This document shows positions 56,986 through 64,000 of a DNA stretch of 64,000 bases, in pieces. Under the pieces are notes generated by a model. That model did no database searches. It was not told where the DNA came from and saw only the letters and a list, made by a program, of their open reading frames with translations. Position 1 is the first letter of the stretch. Every line of letters starts with the position of its first letter. The position numbers and the translations under genes were made by a program. The DNA is from Microplitis mediator (taxonomy: Eukaryota > Arthropoda > Insecta > Hymenoptera > Braconidae), in NCBI RefSeq assembly GCF_029852145.1, contig NC_079972.1, forward strand, positions 6,645,795 through 6,709,794, in the 5' to 3' direction.

Positions 56986-58491
56986 TTATTGAGTGCCTTT
57001 AGCGGCTGAGCTAGATGGTTTTTGAGTGCTGTTGAGTCCCGGGTGTATCATGGTGTGATGTTTTTGTTCACACACCCTGCATGTGAATTTTGAATTGCAC
57101 GCATCCGGTAGATGATGGCCAAAACAATTTTCACAAAGTCGCTTTTCCACAACGACTTGAGTGCGTTGGGCCTTTGTGAGTCCCAAGAATTGAGTGCATC
57201 TCACAATAAAGTGATCTCCTTTACACAAATCACAGGGATATTGTGCAGGAGGGAATACCTTCTTGGGAGGCTTCTTGAGTGCAGTAGATGAGTTCGTGGC
57301 TGGAGATTTAGTTTCCGATGAGTGCGAGTTGGAAACAGCAGCAGCAGAGTATGACGCTGGTTTTCCAGATGAACGTGGTGGTTTGGATGCCTGTTCCACC
57401 CGTTCTTGAGCACGAGCACGACTGACTAGAAAGTCATTGAGCACTTTGAGTGATGGGTATTCAGTCGAAGCACCCATTTTGTTCTCCCAGAGCTCCCGGT
57501 TGTGTGAGTCCAGTTTAGATATAATCAACTGCGTAAGCAGCGGATTCATATCTGAGTTCAATTGTACCCCGAGTGCGTTGAGTGCGTTGATTACCTCTGA
57601 AACGGTGTTCAGAAGGTAATTGAGCTGCTCAGATGAGCGTGAAGTGAGTGCATGCATGTTAAGGAGCTTGTCCAGTTGAGCACCGATGAGTAGGCGAGGG
57701 TTGTCATATCTCTCCTTGAGCTGATTCCACGCAGGTACAAATTGGTCGTCGCACATTTGTACACTGGCGAGGCTGAGTGCGGCTTGTCCTTGCAGACAGC
57801 TCTTCAGGTACTGAAGACGTTGAACTGGAGCAAGTTCTTGAGCATTTATCACCATTGAGGTGAATGAGTCCCTGAATTCCGGCCAGTTCTCGTAACGCCC
57901 ATCGAACTTGGGAATTGCGAGTGCTGGCAAATGAGTTGGAGCCCGGGTTGAGTGTATTACAGTTGGAGCAACAGCTGGAACTGGTATTGAGTTGATGAGT
58001 GCGATGAGTTTGCCCTTGGCGTTGATATACGACCGATACACCAAATCGTATACTCCGTCCTTGACATATGAGCTCTCCAAGAACTCCTTGGTGCAGGTGA
58101 GTGCTAGTGAGTCGTGAGTGAGGTTGAATTGGTGCCATTCACCCTCGAGTAATTCAAGTCGAGACTTGAGTTGAGCTAGTCCGTCGGCAACGGTGAGCAT
58201 AGCAGCCAGAGTTTCCCAGTCTGAGAAGACTCTAAGCCGTGAGTGCTGGCTGATAACTTTCAGCTCGAGTCCTGGGGAAATCGTCGATTTCCTGGGAGTG
58301 CGTTTGAGTTTCTGCCTAGACTGATCTCCCTCGCCGGGGTTCACAGTCTCGGTAGCGCTTGAGTCGCTGAGGACTTGAGTGTCGACGATTTTGATCACTG
58401 GAAAGAGGTGTGGGTCCGTGGGGGTACCTTCAGGGACCTCTGAGTGCTCCTGGTCCTTTGGAAGACCCTTCTTCTTCTCTTCATCCCCCAT
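56986..58491 (-). CDS. gag: BEL/Pao gag with three zinc knuckles
   Basis: A 501-residue structural protein that packages element RNA. The ATG at 58491 (MGDEEKKKGLPKDQEHSE) lies about 80 bp inside the PBS. The N-terminal third is charged, followed by LPALAIPKFDGRYENWPEFR (about 190-210), the DUF1759-type capsid phrase of BEL/Pao gags. Near the C-terminus are three Cys/His knuckles: CDLCKGDHFIVRC, CENCFGHHLPDAC and CRVCEQKHHTMIH (CCHC, CCHC, CCHH), the usual set for BEL/Pao. It ends AAKGTQ and TAA; the same frame continues open into pol. The stop may be read through, or separate gag from pol, or be a lesion. Confidence 0.93.
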   Translation of the reverse strand: MGDEEKKKGLPKDQEHSEVPEGTPTDPHLFPVIKIVDTQVLSDSSATETVNPGEGDQSRQKLKRTPRKSTISPGLELKVISQHSRLRVFSDWETLAAMLTVADGLAQLKSRLELLEGEWHQFNLTHDSLALTCTKEFLESSYVKDGVYDLVYRSYINAKGKLIALINSIPVPAVAPTVIHSTRAPTHLPALAIPKFDGRYENWPEFRDSFTSMVINAQELAPVQRLQYLKSCLQGQAALSLASVQMCDDQFVPAWNQLKERYDNPRLLIGAQLDKLLNMHALTSRSSEQLNYLLNTVSEVINALNALGVQLNSDMNPLLTQLIISKLDSHNRELWENKMGASTEYPSLKVLNDFLVSRARAQERVEQASKPPRSSGKPASYSAAAVSNSHSSETKSPATNSSTALKKPPKKVFPPAQYPCDLCKGDHFIVRCTQFLGLTKAQRTQVVVEKRLCENCFGHHLPDACNSKFTCRVCEQKHHTMIHPGLNSTQKPSSSAAKGTQ

Positions 58492-58570
58492 AGTGAGCTC
58501 CTTGACCTGTGAATGGGGTTATATGAGTACAGCTGCCCAATGATGATGCTACCGACACAACCAACCAACC

Positions 58571-58588
58571 ATCCGGCTCGAAGGACCA
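58571..58588 (-). other. primer binding site matching tRNA-Tyr
   Basis: On the minus strand TGGTCCTTCGAGCCGGAT starts 5 nt inside the 5' LTR. Its complement ATCCGGCTCGAAGGACCA corresponds to the conserved 3' end of animal tRNA-Tyr (acceptor TCGAAGG, discriminator A, CCA). The tRNA identification is from general knowledge of that acceptor stem. Confidence 0.8.
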
Positions 58589-58593
58589 TAAAA

Positions 58594-59629
58594 TGTTGTA
58601 ATATTAATTAAATAAAGACATGCCAGGACTGGTTGGTGGTTGGGATGTTTGAAAAATACGCATATTTAAAAATATAACAATATTTTTATTTGTCACAGCA
58701 CAAAATATCACTGGGTTGCAAATTAAATAGTTTATTTAATTTATAAATACTGTTAATTGTCTGAGCTCATGAATACGTGAATAATTGAATACAAATTATT
58801 GAGTTGAGCTCGAGTAAATAATGAATTAAAAATAATCAAGTTGAGTTTAATTGAACACTGAGTTGAATGCAAAAATGTCATGATAATAAGTAACATGATG
58901 TCAGAGGTTACTGAGCGAAGTGAACACATTAATTACTATTTTTAATAGCACTGAATACATAAATATTTTTGTTATTGAGTTTTAATAGTGATGATCACTT
59001 AATTGAATTAAATTTAATGAGCTCATGATAAATTACACTGAATTTAATTTATCTGTTGAACACGTGGTAGCATGATAGCAGAGGCTACTGAGCGAAACAT
59101 AACTTTTATATTAATTAAGAAATTGAGCATAATGATAATTAAATAAATCGTAAAACTGAGTCTTTTAAATTAATTGAGCACTGATAGCAAGTAAATGTTT
59201 AATAAATAATGCACCTGTTGCTTTCTCGATGATATAACCTCGTCAGGAACAGGTTGTAGAGCACTGGATTTCTTGATGTTATTTATTAATTATTTTATGA
59301 GCTCTGGAGCTCGCGATTATAAAAATAATTATATTTTTATATAGAGTAATGAACTCTGAATGCAGTTAATTGATTACTTTTAATTAGATACTCGAGATGA
59401 GCGCAATTTTGAAAGATTATACAAAACACGTGGTGACACTTGAAATTGTATAAACGAATAGGATAATGGCGTCGGTCTTCTTGCCACGAGGCAGGATAAA
59501 TTCATGCGCATGCGTCGCACAGTGCAAGTCAAGTTCTCATAGATGGACACTAGGCCCCAGTAGGTGCTGCCTCTATTTGCCGGAAGTTCAACTACATTCA
59601 AATTTGAATGTAGTTGTGATTACGCAACA
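58594..59629 (-). repeat. BEL/Pao 5' LTR
   Basis: 1036 bp, at constant offset 6715 from the 3' LTR, with the same TGTTG/CAACA ends and the same internal direct repeats. It should hold the element promoter; I could not single out a start site. Confidence 0.95.
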
Positions 59630-60093
59630 ATAAAACTATAATAGCTCCTTATATTGATTACTGTAGTAGTGTGATGATGAATTTTTCATTGGGTGATATG
59701 GACAGACTTCAAAAAGTCCAAAATAGAGCCTTGAGACTCGTATTAGGAGTTAACAAATACACTCGCGTGATTGATATGCTTGAAACAGTAGGATGGATGA
59801 GTATAAGACAAAGAATTGTTTTTAACACCTGTATTTTTATACACAAATTAGCGTTGTATAGGAAACCTAAAACTTTAGCGGAAAAAATTATAAGAATGGA
59901 AGATACTCATCATTATTATACTAGATCTAGCTCTAAAATATTGATAAAAAATACAAAGACTCACACTACTGAAAAGTGTCTAACATATAAAGGTTACAAA
60001 TGGTATAACACCTTGCCAGATAATATAAGGAATGAAAATAGATTAAATTATTTTAGAAGAGAGTTGAAAGAATTTATAAGGAATAATTACTGA
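59630..60093 (+). pseudogene. CR1/L2-like LINE reverse transcriptase, part 3 of 3
   Basis: The frame continues after the BEL/Pao element with TIIAPYIDYCSSVM, then LQKVQNRALRLVLGV and a C-terminal KWYNTLPDNIRNENRLN and YFRRELKEFI, the usual end of CR1/Jockey-type RT proteins. It stops at 60093. With the two insertions left out, the three pieces form one frame of about 430 codons without a stop. Confidence 0.9.
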
Positions 60094-60187
60094 CCCTTAA
60101 ATTTGTAAAATTTACTTATCATTTGTGATTGTAAAATATCTGTGATAAATTTGTAAATGACTGATAATAGCCAAAGGCTAAATAAAG

Positions 60188-60236
<49 letters not shown>
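60094..60236 (+). repeat. LINE 3' tail with (TTA)n
   Basis: A short 3' untranslated region ends CCAAAGGCTAAATAAAG and runs into about 17 ATT/TTA units. Trinucleotide tails are common in this LINE group. Confidence 0.8.
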
Positions 60237-60238
<2 letters not shown>

Positions 60239-60917
60239 GTAGGGTGTTAGAATTAAGATTTAGATTTATTTTAGAGAAAATTTGCACAGTACAACGTCAC
60301 TGTATTTAGTATACCTATACATGTATACATGTTTGTATAGTATACAGTTCACTGTTAAGTCCTGTATTCAGTATACCTGGTAATGTTACCTTCCACTACC
60401 CCTTGACCCTTAATGAAGTAGTAGGAGTATACTGAGTACTGAGAGTACTGGATGTAACTAATAATTTTACTGTTATAGTTAGTCGAGCCGAAATTCTTCA
60501 CCATCAAGTGTCGATTGTCCAGATTTAGAGTCATTATATTGCTAATAATTTAACATTATATTTCTGTCAATTTAACATCATTTAATATTGTTTGTGTAGT
60601 TTAAATTCAGTGTGTAGCTAATTTGATATTAATTAATATACTTATTTTTCTTTTGTATCAATAAAAAATAATTAAACAATACCTGAGTAGTTATTTCTAA
60701 CATAGGGATAATAATAATGATTGTGCAAATAGTCTTTGAAATCTACGGACGCGGGTTCGAGTCTCACTTGGAGTCATTTTTTTTTAATAATAATAATAAT
60801 AATAATAATAATGATAATAATCATCATAATCGTAATGATTAATAAACTATTAATTTATAATATATTAAAATAATAATAAGGTATTATAATATTAATAAAA
60901 CAATTGTAATTATAATC

Positions 60918-60952
<35 letters not shown>

Positions 60953-62189
60953 TGTGATTTTACTATATATACTATATAATCTATATTATTAAGGGAATAA
61001 GGAAAATTTTGTTCCCGCCGTATCTATATGATAGAATTAGTTAATGTTATTGAAATTGGTATCATTAGATAGGTATTGACTTGAATTTGTGCCTTTTCAT
61101 AGTTTAAACTCTTTTTAATTGCCAAGCATTGAGATAGATAGATTTATCTATATCATTCGAATTACATTTAAATAACGCGAGATAAAAGACGATCGTATTT
61201 ATTCTGTCACTAAATATCACTGAATGTCATTGAATATATAGCTATATTATTTATATCGCGTTACTTATTCTAAAATGAAAGATTTTTATACTCCCTTTTG
61301 GTTTTATAGCAAGCTTCTCAAAGCCAAAAAAGTGTGCATAGAAAAAAAAAGGATTCATTGACACAAAAAATGTTTACTCGCCTAAAGAAAATTTTTACTT
61401 GCCCCAAAAAATTTTTTGCATTATGAATTGGAAACAAAAATTTATTTAAACTAGAAAAAATTACTTGGTGCAAAGAATTATTTCTTGACCAAAAAAATCT
61501 TTTTTCTCCCCAAGACAATTTTTGTATTTAATTAATAATCCATAAAATATCTTGGTGCAAATTAAAATTTTTTGCAGCAAGAAATCTTTTTTTTCTACGT
61601 CTTTCATAAATTTAGTAGCGATATTTGGGCAGTCACGTAGTGACTGCGGGTTGCTCGTTATTACTAATATTAATAATATTATTGTATAAGATTCTTCCCA
61701 ATTCAATAATCGTGATAATATTCGTGGATACTATACACGGAAAGAAATTTTTTTTTAAAATTATCGTTAAATTCACTGTAATCGTGGGACGAATGGCACG
61801 ACCTAATCATTTGTCGGTAAGTGAGATAATTTTTAACTTTTTTTCAACAAATTTAACGTAGTCTACTGTAAATGTTATTCGGTTTTCGGAAAATTTTATG
61901 AAGTCTAACCCCAAAATAAATAAATTTTTCCGTAATTTTTAATTTGGAAACGGTAATAAATAAAAGCGCCGCATTATGTCCCACGATTAATTTGTTTTTT
62001 TTTTTAAATTATTAATTTTCCTATTTACCTTTTATGTTATTAATTTAATTTTTTTTTTGCACATCTCATACTCCGAGTGATGGGAGTGAAAATTCACTCT
62101 AAATTCACTCCCGCTTATTTACAGTGTGTACATAATAATTTCACATGTGATCGTGAGATTTTATCTCCTCTCCCTTAAATATTCAACCC
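60237..62189. other. AT-rich region with small repeats, no gene
   Basis: It contains GTATAC words (60310-60450, e.g. TATACATGTATACATG), a partial tRNA-like box B GGGTTCGAGTC at 60753, ATA/ATT microsatellites (60786-60815), a T run (60920-60951), a partial TTCTTG array (61320-61600) like that of element I, and ACACGGAAAGAAATTTTTTT at 61735, a possible ACACGGAAA element end. Confidence 0.5.
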
Positions 62190-62257
62190 AATGGACTGTT
62201 AATTGTAGAGGCGTGGCTTATAACTCGGTTATGTGAACTTACTAAAGTTCTCGGTTG

Positions 62258-62336
62258 CATATCGGTTGCGTAGCGTTGCAGTGAGCGCATAAGGCTGGCG
62301 AGCGTTAGGTGATAGGTTCGAATCCCGGGGGTTGCG
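62258..62336 (+). repeat. tRNA-like module
   Basis: Box A-like TAGCGTTGCAGTGAGCG and box B AGGTTCGAATCCC are at tRNA spacing, ending GGGGGTTGCGATTTTT. It resembles S1 in layout but not closely in sequence. Confidence 0.6.
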
Positions 62337-62835
62337 ATTTTTCGTCGATTATTTCTTTCTACGGTAATCTTAATTTGGTTAATAGCATAGGTGTAGTTAT
62401 CCATAGAATCTACTAGATATTCTGTCTCTTTCACAGCCTACCTCCAAAAGTTCCTTGAACTTCAGAAAAAAAAAAGTTCTGCGTAAAAAATTCTACGTAA
62501 AAAATTTTTTTTGTATTTGAGTCAAATTTAATTATTTTATCATGTATTTATAATTTGGTAATAATTATGATTTTATAATTATAACAGTGGTGTTGCTTCT
62601 AACGTGTTGAAGTGTTTTTAGTTTCTTTATTTTTTTTTTATAATAAATAATTATTATTTTTATTGTTATTGTTATTAATAGTAATATTATTAAAAAAAAA
62701 AAAATAAATAAATAATGGGTCTGAGTGGGATTCGAACCCGCACCCTCAGATCTAAAATAATGTTAACATTGTTATTATTATATTTACTATTATGATTATT
62801 CAACGTCTGGTTTCGTTGTAAACTTGTTATATTGG
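62337..62835. other. spacer with a partial tRNA-like box B
   Basis: On the minus strand at 62716-62753, GGGTTCGAATCCCACTCAG resembles a tRNA T arm and acceptor. No box A was found. The rest is low-complexity AT sequence. Confidence 0.4.
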
Positions 62836-63182
62836 TTCCATTAGATACATTTTTTGGTTCCATTAGAATTTTCAAGGCTATCAAATTATTGGAAGAAATG
62901 GCCAAAACATAAAAGTTAAGGTCATAATTAAAAGCTTATTAGACAAGCTTTCAGATACTTTTGACGAGTATTGTCTATGAGTATTAGTTTCAAAATTATA
63001 TGAACTTGAAAGTGGATAAAAACTGATTTTTTCGAAAAATCGTGGAAATATCAAACAGCCATTACTTCTAAACTAATCGAGCGATTTAGCCCATCTTTGA
63101 ATTTAACCGTGATAATCGCCCATAAAATATCCGTTGAAAATTTCATTAGGATCGGATAAGAATTGTAGACGCAATCGTGTCC
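62836..63182. repeat. interspersed repeat R, copy 2
   Basis: Homologous over its length to 39655-40010, in the same orientation. It ends near TAGACGCAATCGT, just before the flank of the last fold-back. Confidence 0.75.
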
Positions 63183-63220
63183 TCAAAAGTCGGTTCTATC
63201 TCACATATATATATATATTA

Positions 63221-64000
63221 AGGTGGCCCAAAAACACCGACTATTTTTTTTTTTTTGAGTCCCTTATAAAAATTTGTTGATTCAAGATGTTTAAAGAAGC
63301 CTATCCAAAAATCAGCTCGATAGAAAATTTTCAAGAGGTTGCTCACGAATTTTGAAAATATCAAATGTGATCAAAATTCGGATTTTTTTGTTCTAAATTT
63401 CTTCTTTCTCGTGGCAGCTATAGTTTATATTTATGAAATCATGACTACGCTGAAAATTTCAGCCCAAAATTAAAATATTTAAACGTCGCTCAAGAATTTT
63501 TAATGTTTCCGAGTACTGTCTCTTGGATGTTTTCGAGCGACCCTTGGATATTAATAATAAATCTTCTCAATTTTTTCACCATCAATTCGTATCATAATGA
63601 ATAACAATACAACCCGAGAAATATAAATAATAAGTTATGTACATACTTTTTTATTTTTTAATTTAATTTTTAGGTTTTTTTGCTTATTCGAAACTTACCC
63701 AATATCATTGTTTAATACTGTCCTGTATATTTTCGGTTATGCAAAAGTTATATTTAAGTGAAATGACAATAATTAAGTTATAAAAAAATACAAAAACTAA
63801 TTCAAAGTATTAGTTACATATTACCAGTTAATATTCAAAATTCTTGAGCGCCGTTTCAATATTTAAATATTGGGCTGAAATTTTCAGCATAGTCATCATT
63901 TTATAGATATAAATTATTGCTGCCATGAGGAAGAAAAAATTTAGATACAAAAAATCGAAATTCCAATCATTTTTAATATTTTCAAAATTCGTGAGCGACC
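63221..64000. mobile_element. fold-back element P8, cut by the window edge
   Basis: The left end AGGTGGCCCAAAAACACCGA follows a (TA)n run. The sequence parallels P7 (TTGAGTCCC, ATCAGCTCGATA, AAATTTCTTCTTTCTCGTGG). The arm turns back near 63640 and the right arm continues to the edge of the window. Confidence 0.85.

Larger units (their letters stand above)
51874..59634 (-). mobile_element. BEL/Pao LTR retrotransposon, complete, 7.75 kb
   Basis: Two LTRs of 1036 bp (51879-52914 and 58594-59629) begin TGTTG and end CAACA, and they are flanked by the 5-bp duplication ATAAA (51874-51878 and 59630-59634). The element is read on the minus strand: 5' LTR at the right, PBS, gag, in-frame TAA, pol, purine tract, 3' LTR at the left. 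The LTRs look identical throughout the parts I compared, including the 73-codon frame in each, so the insertion is young. The coding part is clearly richer in GC than the flanks. Confidence 0.95.

Noticed and set aside
51874..59634. Polydnavirus or other viral insertion
   Set aside because: All genes belong to a standard BEL/Pao retrotransposon; no envelope-like frame or viral gene cluster is present.

Overview
This is an AT-rich animal nuclear window, most likely from an insect. The retroelements are arthropod-type (BEL/Pao and Jockey-like), and the density of small DNA elements recalls parasitoid wasps, but nothing in the sequence fixes the species. I find no host protein-coding gene that I can support. 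Nearly everything is transposable-element sequence, much of it nested, and in several places the empty insertion site can be read from a second copy or from an interrupted reading frame.

Layout. 1-12.8 kb holds long fold-back (giant hairpin) elements inserted at TA, a TTCCCGCT-type repeat, and small elements with CCC...GGG ends and palindromic arrays. 13.8-22.6 kb is a composite: array element H contains element F, which contains a fold-back, which contains a solo LTR; H also carries a second solo LTR and a 3.1-kb element. 22.7-30.6 kb has a further array element, a long AT-rich stretch without genes, and a Jockey-like reverse transcriptase fragment cut by an array element. 30.9-38.9 kb holds a fold-back split by a 2-kb LTR-like unit, a second fold-back, and array element G, which carries a second copy of the LTR-like unit with a series of tri-loop hairpins. 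40.1-41.7 kb is a complete hAT element coding for a BED plus dimerisation protein. 42.2-46.7 kb is a piggyBac-like element carrying a deubiquitinase-like fragment. 47.3-60.2 kb is a stack in which one 5'-truncated CR1/L2-like LINE frame is cut twice: by a 2.3-kb CCC...GGG element, and by an intact young BEL/Pao retrotransposon (LTRs of equal length, gag and pol, PBS matching the tRNA-Tyr 3' end, 5-bp target duplication). The window ends in another fold-back.

Main unifying observation: at least eight elements share CCC...GGG termini. Five have matching 2-bp flanks. Each is filled with short self-complementary words private to its subfamily, and most of the longer array elements also carry one tRNA-like (box A/box B) module inside. 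I do not recognise this class.
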